Below, one piece after another: positions 24,714-37,919 of a DNA stretch of 64,000 nucleotides (positions are counted from its first letter, which is position 1; each line of letters begins with the position of its first letter). The stretch comes from Rostratula benghalensis (lineage: Eukaryota > Chordata > Aves > Charadriiformes > Rostratulidae). The translations under genes and the position numbers were made by a program. The notes beneath the pieces are model-generated. The model did no database searches, was not told the DNA's origin, and saw only the letters and a list, made by a program, of their open reading frames with translations. The DNA is taken from the NCBI GenBank assembly GCA_013399305.1, contig VXAI01000164.1, forward strand, positions 1,180,342 to 1,244,341, read 5' to 3'.

Positions 24714-27000
24714 CCCAAAAAACCCCACGGAGTTTTCTGCCACTGGTAAGCAGCAATTGTAGCCTTCTCCACACTTCCCCATGCAACTGCAGGGGTCCCA
24801 GCAGGGCAAAGGTGTGCACAGATGTGCATCGCCAAGGTCAGCACCACTCTGGCTGGGAGCAAATCTTGGCAAGATAACCACAACAGCCTTGTCCAGCTCA
24901 GATGCCCCTGCATACTTCACATTTCTCAGTCAGGGCAATAGCCCTTGGTCAAATATTTTCTTCAGGGACAGGCATTCAAGTAAAATCACTGATGGCAGCA
25001 TCAAGAATTCAGAACATTTGGAGAGCTGGCAGGCAAACCAAGACAAAATGCTGACACAGCTCACCTTGAAAAATTGAAGTAGATTGGGTGAATGGAGCTT
25101 AAAAAATGTACATTTCACTCCACTTTCTTGCAAGGGATGACTGGCATAAGTGTGGGTGAGTGAACTGTAGGTGTTCATGGGTCATATAGAAATCCCAGGA
25201 TCCCGCATGCCTAACTCAGGGAGAAGACCCAACTTCCTCCTTCTCAGGAAGCTGAAGAAACAAGGACACTCAGATGAATTTCTGAATCCTATGAACAACT
25301 TTTTGGTAGTACCCATGGGGGATCAGCTATTAATGCTTTTTCTGCCCAGTGGACTGACAGCAGGAAGGAGACTGCCCTGCAGCCCCACAGTGGGGTTTGC
25401 ACTCTGCTGCATTTCTGAGAATGGTCAAAAGTACCTTGGAAATGGAAACTGAGTTAGGAGGTGTTTGCCATCTGGTCCGGCATGGCCCAGCCATCGTGGC
25501 TGTTCTCATCAGCTCTGGTCTACAACAGACACTCCCATTGGCTGAAACCAAGTGAAACGATGAAGGCAGAGGGGAACATGTCTCCCCCTGAGCAGAAGGA
25601 ATGGGACACAGGCGTGATGATTCCCCAGCAGATGGCTGGTCCATGAAAACCAATGCTAGCTTAATGAGTTGTGCTCCACATGCCTCCCAAAGGAAAGCAG
25701 CAGCAGGCTAAAGATTTCAAAATTTACACTTCTGGTCAGGATTTGAGCTGCTTAAAAACCCAACTGGGTCTGGGAGGGCTGACTCAGGCAGAAAGATCAG
25801 TCCAGAGTCCTGGGTGTCTTCATATTCTTTGCTTCAGGTGTTTTGGCTTCACTTTTGGCAGAGAGGAGAAGGAGGAGTGCTGTGATGTAGCTCATTAGCA
25901 CTGTGAAGTTCCTGAACACCATCTCCTGATGTATGAATGGCCTGCTGTGTTTTGCAAGAACGCTGTGGTACTTTCAGACCCACCAGTGGGGCTATGCTTT
26001 GGTTAGCAGTTCTGCATGCTCGGGTGTCTTGGGATCAACCTGGGCACGGCAGTCTCTTTTGGTTTCCACAAAGCAGAGACCATCTACTGCCAGAGGTCTC
26101 TGTATTCCAGCCTTACTTTTGTTGGCAATCCATGTCTCCTGAGGCTCCTGCCTTGCTTCATACCTTCCTTTTCATCCCTGGGATTGTAGCATCTGCCTCC
26201 GTGGGTGCCTGTGAAGGACACATTCATCTTGTTCATTATCTCTGGTGTGGCAAGAATGGCTTGCTTCGTCATGCAGCTCCCACTGCTGGCCCTGTGGTGC
26301 CTATCAGAAGAATCTGCCTGGTGGTTCTGCATTGGGCTCATCTGCCAAGAGTTAGGTTAGTGTGGTATCTGCATAGCCAGGCACACTCGTCCTTTCTGGG
26401 GGTCAGTGTCCTGCTGAAGTGAAGATAACAGCTCCCACATTACTAGAGGTGCAGCAGGGTCCAGTGAGGTGAAATGGGGCAAGGAAGCAGGAGATGTCAG
26501 TGCTCCTCTCCCCCAGGTGGCTGGGGGATGCCAAGCACTCTCATCACTGAAGTGGCCCTGGCACTTCTTGCCACCTGTAATTCACACGAAGGGACAGCTG
26601 ACCTGGAGGTAACAGGTCAAATACGATAAAACACTGGTCACATTATCCTGGTTTTCTCTCCTCAGTCTGGGCCTCTTTTCTGAACCTTGAAGTTTGGAAA
26701 AGGAAGTTGCAATTGTGGCTTGAACAACTCAATGGATAAACTATTAGTCCTTTCATGGTCTAGTTAAAGATTTTGCAATCCTACTCTGAATTAATGTGTT
26801 TTGGGGTTTTTTTGGTTTTGTTTGGTGGTGGGGTTTTTTTGAGGTTTTTGCTGTTTAACTTGGCTTTTATGTGTGTGAAATGTAGTGGAATGGATTACGG
26901 ATGTGTGCAAAGGTCTGTAAATAGCTGTTCTGTGCTTACAGCTGTGACTGTATACTGTTTATCATGCTAAATGCATAGATTATTTCCTCCAGAATCAGCT
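24714..27000. other. Unique non-coding stretch, no gene seen
   Basis: No exon or repeat family recognised. A G/T-rich patch lies at about 26796-26850. The 161-codon frame at 25937-26422 has no domain I can name and is overlapped by frames on the other strand. Confidence 0.5.
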
Positions 27001-27700
27001 ATTGTCAAACATTTTAAAACAGATTGTTTTTAAAAGTGAGAAAAAAAAATCAAGCAAGGTAGTGGTTGGCAAGTTGGTGTTTTCTTTTTAAGACATGACT
27101 AAATAAGTGTAAGCCAAGGCTTATGGACAATCTTCTGCCCTTTAAAATAATATCCCTAATTAGAATAATCATATAAAAAGCCTACTTTTAAGAGCGTGCT
27201 CTTCTACTATTTTACACTACCAGAGCTTTTTTACCTTGCATACACTCTTACTCTAATGAATACAAGGAAATCCTAGAAAATTGTTTTCACTCAGAGAAAA
27301 ATACTAATAAGCCACCAAACAAGATGAGTTACTGCTACAGAGAAAGCATTAAAAGGAAAAATAGAGTTGAGTTCATTAAACAAGCGATTCTCCTTTAAGA
27401 AAAAGAAAAATGCATGAAATTTTAGGGGAGTTGCTCGTAATGAATGCATATATTTTACTTCAGTCATTTGTTTTAAACTTTGACCACTTCTGTAAGATAT
27501 TAATGACAGGAGTTTGGACTCACTTGTCCTGGTATGTCATGCCTGCTTACTCATTGTAGAAGAAATACGATTTTAAAATGACCTAAAATGAAATCCAATT
27601 TTTAAGCGACAAATTAAAAAATGACTTGTTATACTATACCCTTCAGTGTAGTATGAATGTTTTCCAAATATTCTGCATGTGCTACCTCCCTTTGGGTTTA
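27001..27700. other. AT-rich block without repeats or long frames
   Basis: A clearly AT-rich segment of about 700 bases with TTTAAAA, ATTAA and TTTTAAG strings. It contains no long open frame on either strand and no repeat I recognise. It could be conserved non-coding DNA, a matrix-attachment-type region or neutral sequence; nothing here decides between them. Confidence 0.4.
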
Positions 27701-28059
27701 TATTCTTAAGAAGTGCTGCACATCTGAGGAGCCTGGCATTGTTTCCCTCCAGGGACTGTGCTGTACATCTTCTGCCTGTGTTTGAAAGATGATCTTTCCC
27801 CCAGAGCCTCTCCCTGGGCTGTCACATTCCCACAGACCAGGTAGCTCGGGGCTCTTGTGCAGCCCCTCTCAGAGTCCAGCTGTTGGCCACAGCCACCATG
27901 GTGCCCATCTCTGCTGGGGTGAGAGGTTGTGCTTGGTCCCAATGCTATACAAGCTTCAGGCCTCTTGTCTGATAGGGACTTAACCAAGAACGATGGGACT
28001 CTGCCTATTTTTGGGGACAGGGAGCTGTAGTTTCCCATCAGCTGCTGCTGGTGTTGTTT
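27701..28059. other. Unique non-coding stretch
   Basis: GC returns to the local average. Frames on both strands overlap without recognisable content. Confidence 0.4.
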
Positions 28060-28600
28060 TGCTGCTGAAGGTGTGCATTAATTACCCTTTGCCGCCCAGC
28101 GTTTCAGCACAAAGTGCTCCTTTATCTTGCCCATCTAGGCAGGAATACAATTGCTAACAAACTCGTAAAGATACAAATCACACATATCAAGCTCATACAA
28201 CACTCCATGAACATCCTGTGAGCCCGCAGCGTTTATCGCTGCGGGTTTGAGCTGGGCTGTGCTGACAGAGCCTTGTGAAGAGGCTGGCAGCTTTATCCCT
28301 GTCCAGCCGAGCCTGGTGACCCTTTATTTGCACGAGCCTTACCTAGTCTACCCCAAATTGCTTGCAAATAGTCTTGCTCATGTGGCCTGATTGCTGCTAT
28401 CGTCTGCCACGCGGAGCATGAAAAGATGTCCTGGCTGCTTGTACCTTTCCGTAAGGAAAGTACCATGCAGAGGAGATAAAAGGGAGCATGTCACAGAGGC
28501 TTGGCCAACGTTTTGAGCCACCAGGCTGGAGAGCATCTGAACGTGGCTAAGGACTGCACTCAGATTGTGAAGAGCCAAGCAGTGAGGCAGTTATGTATCA
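28060..28600. other. Possible conserved non-coding element containing a perfect GC hairpin
   Basis: The block is low in repeats, mixes AT-rich strings (ATTAATTACC, TTTATCTTG, GCTTTATCCC) with isolated CpGs, and holds the 9-bp hairpin at 28223-28245. The texture resembles conserved non-coding elements, but this is judged by eye only. Confidence 0.25.
28223..28245. repeat. Perfect inverted repeat, 9-bp stem, 5-base loop
   Basis: CCCGCAGCG, then TTTAT, then CGCTGCGGG forms a perfect stem. Three CpGs pair within it, so the site would also be a methylation-sensitive palindrome. It is followed by TTTGA. In a vertebrate context it is not a bacterial-type terminator. Any role as an RNA hairpin or protein site is inference. 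Confidence 0.9.
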
Positions 28601-31600
28601 GAAGGGCATTTTCTAGAGGTCGATAGTTACCCAAGTTTGACATTGGAAGCGCTTAGATCCATCTGCTTTGTCAGCTGGGGTCAGTAAAGCACACAGCTTC
28701 ATTTCCCTTCATGCCAGACTCAAGGCCCCTGTATAAAAGCCCCCACGAGCTACCCCCGCATTGGGAAATCAAGGCCACATGCTCCCAGCCTTCGGCTTGC
28801 TGCCATGTCTGTGCAACTGGGCACACATGGCTGAAACAGAGATGGGACTGAACCCAAATCCTTCATCTAAACAACTCCAAAGTTGGTCTGGATGTGAGCA
28901 GCAGGGTCATCTGTGGGGGACAAGCCCAGGCACCTTGTAGCTACTGCTATGAGTCCCAGATGAACCCAGAGTCCTGCTCCTTGGGGCACCTCCAAGATTC
29001 TCTCACCCTGAAACCCCACCCCCACCCCTCCACTCACAAAAGGATGGATGTTTTCCATGTCAGGATCTGTCTAATAATTTAACCCTTTCTTTGCCTCAGC
29101 TGGCTGCAGGAAAAGAGTGCAGGCAAACGGAGCTCCTGGGGAGGGTTTGGCTTGGCAAGCTGCTCTTTCTTGCACAGAAAGAGTTCGAACCCAGGTTAAG
29201 AAAAAACCATGCATGTCCTTGCTGTCCTGCCCCCATGCTAAGGATGGGCTGTGCTGTGCAGGGCACCTACTGCTTCTTGGAAGGGTAGGCAAAATCCACC
29301 AATCTCTCCCTCCCTGCCACCCCTGCTTCTTGATGCCCTGGGCTTGTATGAGACCCCTCTCCCTCAACACCTGGCCTTTTGCCACTTTGGTAGCCTGCTG
29401 CACTCCACAGCTGCCTCCTTTGTTTCTCCTAAACCCAGCCTCAGTTTTGCATACAGAGGGATATGTGTTGTATCTTGTGCTGGCCATGAGCAGTACTTGG
29501 TGAAAGATGAGATGCCTCTGTGCCCAGATACCCATCACGTCTGTCCCTGCCGCATTCCCAGCGAGTTTTGGGGGGTGTCATGTGCTCGTGTTGTGTGTGT
29601 TGACTCTGCTCACCATCACCAATTATCCTTTCTGTAGGGTGCGCCTTCCGCTGTCATTATGCAAGCCTTCTCTACTGCAGCTCCTTGCCAGCCTGGGAGC
29701 ATCCACTGTCGGCCTGTGAAACGGCAGCAATGATGGAGGGATGGGTTATCACTGCCAAAATAGGTCAGAGACCCGAAGGAATGGTGGGGCAGCTGGCAAG
29801 GCATGGCATGGCAGTCACCTCCTGGCAGGCGCCTGGCATGGCCGCACACAGGTGTGCTTGGGTGCCGCCTTCCACAGGTATTTTATAAACAGTGCATTTG
29901 CAGTAAATACGCATTGCAGAGCAGATAATTGTGTGTACCAAACAGAGCTCTGCAGGGTGCAGCTGGCCAGAGAAGGCTTTTCTCAGCACATCTAACAGAA
30001 ACCCTTTTCTTTTTCCTGTTAGGGAGATGAAATGAGTCTTCTGAAACTCTGCTGAACAGGTACTGGCATCAGATGTTAGACACATCTCAACCACACCAGC
30101 TGTGGCAAGAATTTTGCAGCATGTTAATAGACCTTGAGAGGCAACAGCCCCTTGAGATGCGGTTTGCTGCTGCAACAGAGCTCCTCAAATGAATGAATGG
30201 TGAATAAAGATCTCAAAAGACATCCTGCAAGAGCCATGGGGTTAAATGCATGTGGCTTTCCACTCAAGTGCCAGACCAGATCCCCAGCTCAGGTAGCAAA
30301 AGCCTGCTCACTAAAATATTCATGTGGTGGTTCTATATAGTTCTGCTTTCAGCAGCTGTCTGCTTGCAGTGGTGTAGAGCTGCACGTGTGTTTCAGTGGT
30401 GCTAGAACCACGTTTCAGCCTTCACCATGCTTCCTTTTACCTGCCCAGAGTGGGGATCCCACAGTAAGCACAGACACTTGGAAGGTGCTCTGAGCTTGTG
30501 GTCCTAAGCTGTGCCAGGCCAGACCTCCGGGTGATGTGCTCTGCCAAAAGGGGAAAGGACCACTTGGACCTTAGTACCAAGTTAAGCTTTGCTGGCTTGG
30601 ACATCAGCAGAACTTGCAGCAGCTTCACTTCACAAGCATGGGGGCTCCACTCACCCGCAGAACATGGAGGCTCTGCTGGTCAGGAAAAGCCTATGCTGGT
30701 CAAACCCTGGATGAGCTGTTCTGCACTTAAGCCCAGCTTTCCTGTGTGATGGCTGGGTGTTTGTGTGTGAGGTGCCCTGTACCTTCCTCAGCATGGTGGG
30801 AGCAGTCAGCAGCAACAGAGATTCAGCGCCTTTGAAAAATACCTTCCATGTACAAGTAACAGGATAGCATTCCTGAAGAAAAAACGTAGATTATTTTAAA
30901 AGGGCCTAATGGTCATGGTACCCTGCTTAGTTTGGGCTTTTGGCTGGTGATAACTGTGTTGTGCATCTGGATGGTCGATATGTTGAGAAATGGAAAAGAA
31001 AAGGTATAAGTGCATCTGATGGAAATGGAGATGACAGGTCTCAAAACTACATAAGCAAAGAAAAATGCAATCTGTTTCACAATTGTCTGTCTTCCTGCAG
31101 TTGTGGTTTTCAAAGAGCTTAATTGGCTGAAGGCTTAGCACAATATTGTCTTAACTCACAGCCACTCAATGACTACACTGTGGTTTCTGTTCTATGATAA
31201 AATCATTGTGAAAGTAAATCTTCATGTTGTTAATGAATAGTCCTGCTTCTCTTTCTGTACCTCTTCTTCCTCTTTCCTCTGTTTTTCTCTGGAGTCGTGA
31301 GTAGGGAAGTCTGGGAATCTGAAACTGGGTAGCTCTTGGCATTGCCTGTTTCTGTATTATCCAGGCATGTTCACACAGGCATCTCTAATGCAAGTGAAGC
31401 ACTTATGCCATCATCAAGCTTCAGTCAGAGGGATCTGAAACAACTTCATGGAAGTCATGAACCAAGATTTACTATTAAGAGGGCCCAGCTCCTAAAGCAT
31501 GGTGGTTATGTTGCCATATCATGCCCCGTTTGCCATACTGTTGAGCCAGTGAGAAACATGCGTGCAGCACGTACTCTCTCCCAGCTCAAGCATAAGTCAT

Positions 31601-34600
31601 GGGAGATCCTTCAGTTTTGTCTGGGCACGCAGGCTGCAGATCAGTTTAGTTCATGGAGTTGTTGAAATACTGCAACTTTTTTCCACTTGAGAACCACTAC
31701 ATCAATGTCTTTGATAGAGAGATAAGGTAACTGATTCAAGAATGCCTATGAGGGCAGTTGTACTGAAATGGCCTACGATTGCTTCTGATGGTTTATTTTT
31801 GCCTAATTGCACTGCAAATCTTTTGTTGTGGAAGAAGTTGTTGATTTTAAGATTACTGAAGCGTGAGTACAATCAACTGAAGTTGTACTGCAAGAGGACA
31901 CTCTTGCTGTGAACAGGCTAAGGTCTGACTTCAGCCAGCTTCTCTTTGGGCCCTCCTCTGAGGAATCAGCACTAGTGCTGGAGGTGACTTGATTTGCCTT
32001 AAGACCAGTGGAAAAAATCGTTGCTCACAGGAGGTAATGGAGGTGGGCTGAAATACCCTCTGGAGGTGTCTGTGATGTCCTCTGACACTAGAGCATGGGC
32101 ATGTGATGCACCAGCTGGATGCAGTTGCAGAGGAGCAGCATCTCACCAGCACCATACCTTGCCCACAGCTGCCTTCTCCTGACTCTACGTCTTGCACACA
32201 CTCTGGCGCTGGTTTGGCTCCTTGGACAACCCATTCAGCTCATGAAACCAGCAGCAAATAGGTCTTCTTTTTTTCCTCCAAGTTTATTTGAAGTCATTTG
32301 TGTGAGCTGGGATGAGATGGGTGAGTGCAGTGGGACAGAACACAGATGGGAGCTGGCCTATCCTTCTTGCTTCAGTGAGTTGTACCAGAAACCTACACCC
32401 TTTAGACTTGTAAACTGGCATCTCTGCCCACTGGCTAGACCTTCACTGGGATGAGTCAGGTCCTGAATATGCAAAAAGGATTTGTGTGAATTAAAGATCA
32501 TGTCTTTTGCCTCCATTTACAGACGAGGACCGAGCTTAGATATGACTCATATATGAGAACTACGGGTTACATTTAATAACTGGATGTTTTCTGCTCCTTT
32601 CAATATGCTTAGTGATATATTTTCCCTCATTCCCCATATTTCCTGGTTTACATGTTTTGAATTATTTGGGTTTCTTATCCTCCTTTCCATCCCCTTTCTT
32701 CCCCTGGAAAGCTACCTAACATTTTTGTGTCTGATTGTGAAATCAGAGTAACAATGCTGTGTACGTAAAAGCAACACTGGACATCGTAAGCTTTGCAGGG
32801 ACATGAACTCATTGTCCTGACTCCAATTGAAATGTACTGAACTGGAAGAACTTTCAGCAGGGAAAGAGGAGAAAGAGACTGCAGCGGTGGACACTGAACT
32901 CTCCAGCTGGGTGAAAGATTAAAATAATAGTCAGAATTGCTGCTGTAGTCACTTGTTTCTTATCATAAAAAATAGCATAAAACCTCCCAAGCATTTCTGT
33001 GAGTACACTGAGATTTCTACCAACATTAATAATCACAAATTTGGTTTGTTCTTGCAGCTAATAAAATAATTAGCACCAGCCACACAAAAGGATGGAGAAA
33101 TATGCTAATTCATTCTGGCTTACAAATGAAAACCAGAAAAAAACCTAACCCACAAAGCTAGATCATGAAGGCTGTTTAGCTCCCTCCCAACACAATTTGG
33201 TAGGGGGCAGCAGAAGAGCATCCAGATCTCCTGCTGATGACCCTCCTGCCTTTAATGGCCAACATGTGGCCATCCTGTCTGTAGGATTATTATCTGGAAG
33301 TGCAAAACCTAACAAAATAGAACATTAAAAAAACAATCCAGAAAGCATTTGCACACAGATCCGGCGCCTATGGAGATTTGGAAAAAGTAGTGCTGGAGCT
33401 TTCTTCTTGGCAGCACAGACAGGCCTCATGATCCTTATTAGCAGGCTGCACTAGGGGATAGAATATTCAAATGTCATCAGTGGGGAAGGATATAGCATTT
33501 TCTTGATTACGTAGTTGGAACAGAAGAGCCTCTAGATATTCATTCATTCATGTATTTATTTCTAATGACTTTGATAGGAACTTAGAGAAATCATGAGAGA
33601 AGACACGAAGGCTGCTTTCCCTCTGACCTGTGCTTGTCCCCTGGCGAGAGGGGAGCGATGGCCTATTGTTCAGGGGCTATTCTTGGAGTCTGGAGACCAA
33701 AGCCAGCTTCCCTGCCTGTGATTGTGGCCAGCCGTTGAGGCTGGTTGGCAGTCCCTGCAGCATCACAGTCCCTGATGCTGGAAAAAGAGCAGCTCTGTCC
33801 ACCTTCCCAGCCACGTGCTCCTTTCCTCTTGCTTGCGCCAGCGATATCACTCCCCCAGCCTTTGGCGAGCCTAGGCAGAAAACCAGTCCAACAACCTGTT
33901 TTGGAAAACCAGTCCTCATCTCCCCAGCAAACATTGGTTTTCAATGAGATCAGGTGCCCGAAGCAAGGCCACATTTTTCTGCAGCATTTCAGACTTAAAT
34001 CAGCTCAAACCGGTCTTGAAATTATGTCTTTTAGCTTTTTCCCTGCATGCTTTCAGGATGGCGAAACTCTCCCTTCCAGAGAGCTCTCTTGTTAAGGCCA
34101 GGAAGAGAAGAGGTGATAGCACAAAGATAGGCACTAGGCTGTATCCACTTGTGTGATCACAACCCTAAGAGACAGCAGCATGTTTGAGTGATGCATTATT
34201 TGGGCACATAGTCTTCAACAATCTTAAAGGGCTTTTAAGCACAAATCTGATCCCCAGAATCATGAGAGTCACTTATAAGTTACAAACTTTTGAAAGTACA
34301 TATTTCTGAGATTTCTGAGTTGATTTTATTTGTTTTCAGGTGTCACAGCATTGGTATTTTGAAGTTTTTCTCTGGCATCCAGAAAGACCCAACTTTTCCC
34401 TTTTTTTTTTTTTTTTAAAACAGTGAAAGTTGAGATTCCCACCTAAACAAAACAACAAGTGGAGTCTGGAGAAAGCCACCAGCTGCGAGCCCAGCAATGC
34501 CCTGCGCTTGCATTGCTGAGTTGCCAAGTTGGCAGCCTTTGCTCCAGGTCCACGTGGGATGGCAGGGCAGGTGTTGGTAGGACAGAGCTGGTCACACGGC

Positions 34601-35068
34601 TCAGAGCCCTTTTTTTTTTTGGAAGCACGCGGTAGATCACACACCGCTTGTATAATTGGCGAGGAAGGGTGCTTAAAACTTGCGAGCTTGAATGGTTGTG
34701 CCAGAAGTGTTAGGTTTTATAGGAGATTAGACACCGCTTGACACAGCAGGTCCTCCTGCCAGATCCCTGGCGCAAAGACAATTAAATGAGGCAAATAACC
34801 ACATCCATCTCAGCATGTCCATGCATGCGCAAACAATTACTCTGTGGGACTGTTATTAAAGAAAATTAAATTTTAAGTCTGTATTCAGCCAGGAAATCTT
34901 GAGGGAGACTAATTTTCTAGGAAACATGTAGTGGGCACAGCCTGGGTAGCCCTGGAAAGGTTTATAAATCTGCTCTTAAACTATCTAATCCTGTTTATCT
35001 GCTACTGTACTTCTTTTAAAAACCCAGAACTTCTGAGAAATTGAGGAATTCAAAGCCCCAGAGACTCC

Positions 35069-35089
35069 TGCAAGTCCTTTGGACTTGCA
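35069..35089. repeat. Perfect inverted repeat, 9-bp stem, 3-base loop
   Basis: TGCAAGTCC, TTT, GGACTTGCA. A short perfect hairpin in otherwise unremarkable sequence. It could arise by chance in a window this long. Confidence 0.85.
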
Positions 35090-37868
35090 AGAACTTAGGC
35101 ATTTGCTTCCAGTCAAGGCCATTTTTGGTCACTTAAGACTTCATCAGTAGTTTACTTTCCAACTGAAATAAGACCAGTCTCTTGCTCTCCCTCAGCAGCA
35201 AACTCAGTTTTTACCATTCTACATAAAAACTGCTTATCTGTTTGCCAAAGACTGTGGCAAAACCTTACAAATAAAAGAACACAACCTTATTCCCCCTAAA
35301 ATAGACTGAGGTTGGGCTTTGCCAGGCTGCTGCCTGAAATTCAATGAAGGCAGTGAGACTGCAAAATCCCTTGAGGTGGTCTAGTGTGTGGTATATGTAG
35401 AAGTGGAGGTAGCCCTAGAGAATCTGGGAGAGCAAAGCACACAGCAGCTGCTGTGGTGGAGGTGGTGCGCATTTGGATGCCCCAGTGAAGACCAGAGCAC
35501 AAAGAGAAAGAACAGGCAGGGAGAGCTGAGGGTGCTGGAGATGTCTCCAAAGCCCTGGCAGTCAACAGATTCATCAAAAGGACATTTGCTGCCAGCCTAC
35601 AGAATCACCACTCAAAAATGCTTTGAAAAAAAGAGTGGCCATGCAAGAAGGAGAAATAATTGCAAGTATGTTCATGTCTTTAGTTAGGTACTGTGACTCC
35701 ACAGGGAATGGGCAAGAGGAGGATGAAGACAGGAGGGTGATCATGGTGATGATGAAACAGAGCTAGAACCAAACTGGAATTTGAGTGTCTTAGCTCCAGC
35801 TCTGCTGCTCAGACCACAGGGGGATTTTTAGAAAGCCCTTCTGGTCTGGGGGCGGGGAGGCTCTCCACTTCTCCATGCCTAATAATAAAACTGACCTCTT
35901 CTCTGCAAACCTTTTGAGATCTACTGCTGCAAAGACCCATACAGACGCAAGAGACCTTTTTTTCCTTTGTATGATAAATATTCCTTTAAAGTCCCCTCAG
36001 GCTGCTCAGATGATTCCCACTTCTAATGGGGACAGCTGGCTCATTGATGTAAGAGGCCATCCATCAGTCTGACCCACTGAAAGGTTTCTACTGTGGCTTC
36101 AGTTGTAGCTGCCAAAAGAAGCAGTCCAGAATTGCCTTTGAAATATTGTAATTTTAAGTGGATAAGGAGGGATTGGAATGTCCTCATCCAGCCTTTATTA
36201 TTTGGACGATTTTGAATGATCCCTTTCAAAAAGAGGTTGGGCAGCTACGGCTAAAGAGAGGGGAAAAAAAGGGGAATAAGAATAATGGGGCTTAATGCTC
36301 ATTTATACATTTTATATATTTAATATAAAAATACTTATAACAAAAAACACAAATCCCACGGTCTGCCTTCCTATTTGCACAGGCTGTAATGAGTTGACAT
36401 TTGAATGAGTCTGGAAAATTGTATTTAATAACTCCTCAGAGGCCCCAGAGTGGGAAAACCTATTATTGCTGCCTGATTTGGAACTTATTGTTTTAAGGTC
36501 GTTTTCAGAGTTGCACACCTCTTTCAGGCTGCAAATCTACATCTTCTGAGCAAATGAGGCATAAGTTCCCCACTCATGATGACTGTGTGCACCATCCCAA
36601 ATTTTGAAGTTCCTATAGACTGATAAGGACAGGGAAGTACTCCATGGAGCTTTGCTTCAGATTTGTTTTCAGAGGCAAAAATATGAGATGAAATCCACTA
36701 ATCTCTGATTTCTGTTCACATCACTACCTGTCCTACAACGGAGAGGGGATGGACTGGGAGAAACACACACTGGACTAACCAGCAGGGCCCTCAGGAGAGC
36801 ACAAACTCTCTGTGGGTTAAGAAGCAGAGGTTCCTGCAGTATGCCTGGGGTGATTCCTCGCCTTATTTCAGCAGGGAGTCTGCTAGAAGAAATTCTGTCA
36901 CCATTAACAGCGTGTTCACATTTGCCTGCTTGGTTGTTAATGTTTAAAAACAAGCCTGTAACCTTCTTGGTCTACAAAGGGGTCCAGGTGACATCTCCTG
37001 TCCTCCTCCAGCTGATGGGCGACAGCTGTCTCCAATGTTTCTTTGTGCTCTTGCATGGCAGCAGCTGAGCACAGCTCACATCAACAAATGCCAGTTTTTT
37101 GACTAATTTCCAAAGGAAAAAAAAAGGGGTTATACTGACCAGGCTGTCTCCGTCCCCTCTTTAAACTCATTGACCAAGTTCCATCAAACCTGGCAGGTGC
37201 AGAGTATCTCCTAAAGGAATGAAGCTCCTACATGCTTTAGGAAGGTTTGTAGCCACGTGGACAAGAGGCCTTTAAAGTGGGGCCATGGGCAACATGAAGC
37301 AAAGGTGGTGAGGCTGGTGTATGTGCCATTTGGCACCCAAATCTCACTGATCAGTCCATGGCATATGTTGCTCTGACAAAACACACCTGCTTCACCTGCT
37401 ATGGTAGGGGCAGAGATTTAGATGGGAGATAGGGCTAAGGAAGAGCTGCGATTATTCTGGCAGGAGATGTGAGACTATATAACAAAATTCATAAGAAACC
37501 AGCCTTCATTAGCTCCATTGCCTAATAAATGACCTGAATTTTGGAGATATATCTGACAGCTTCTGCAGAAGTTCCCCTGGACTGAGGTGTTATGAAAAAT
37601 AGATTACTCATTTCAAGATACCACATGTAGCTTTAAAGCCTAAGCTTTAGGTATTCACACATGGGAAAAAATTATCAAGGCCCTAAGTATGGGAAGAAGG
37701 AATGAACTTGTACAAACAAGGGCTTCCATGAATTAAAAAGCTACCTATTTAAACTGAGCTATAAAATTCTTCTCTTCCTTGTCTGCAGGGAAAGTGTTGA
37801 AATGCCAGCTACAGGGCTGGTCCCTCCGAGACAGGAACTGCCTAAGGATTTTGGTAGGAATATTAACA

Positions 37869-37919
37869 CTGCATGACGAAGCACCAGTCACCGACGGCAC
37901 AGGAGGCTGCATGACGAAG
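37869..37919 (+). repeat. 13-bp direct repeat, period 38
   Basis: CTGCATGACGAAG occurs at 37869-37881 and 37907-37919. Each copy carries a CpG, and the spacer also contains CpGs. It is a local duplication of unknown meaning. Confidence 0.85.

Noticed and set aside
24314..24877. 187-codon plus-strand frame
   Set aside because: It begins at GTG and runs through an A20/CAAA simple repeat, giving a Lys/Asn/Thr-rich artefact.
28223..28250. GC hairpin followed by TTT resembling a bacterial terminator
   Set aside because: The window is vertebrate DNA (CR1 elements, CpG depletion), so an intrinsic terminator reading is not meaningful.
29161..29200. GAGTTCGAACCCAGG, resembling a tRNA T-arm
   Set aside because: No acceptor stem, D-arm or anticodon arm can be fitted around it; no tRNA gene or tRNA-derived SINE is evident.
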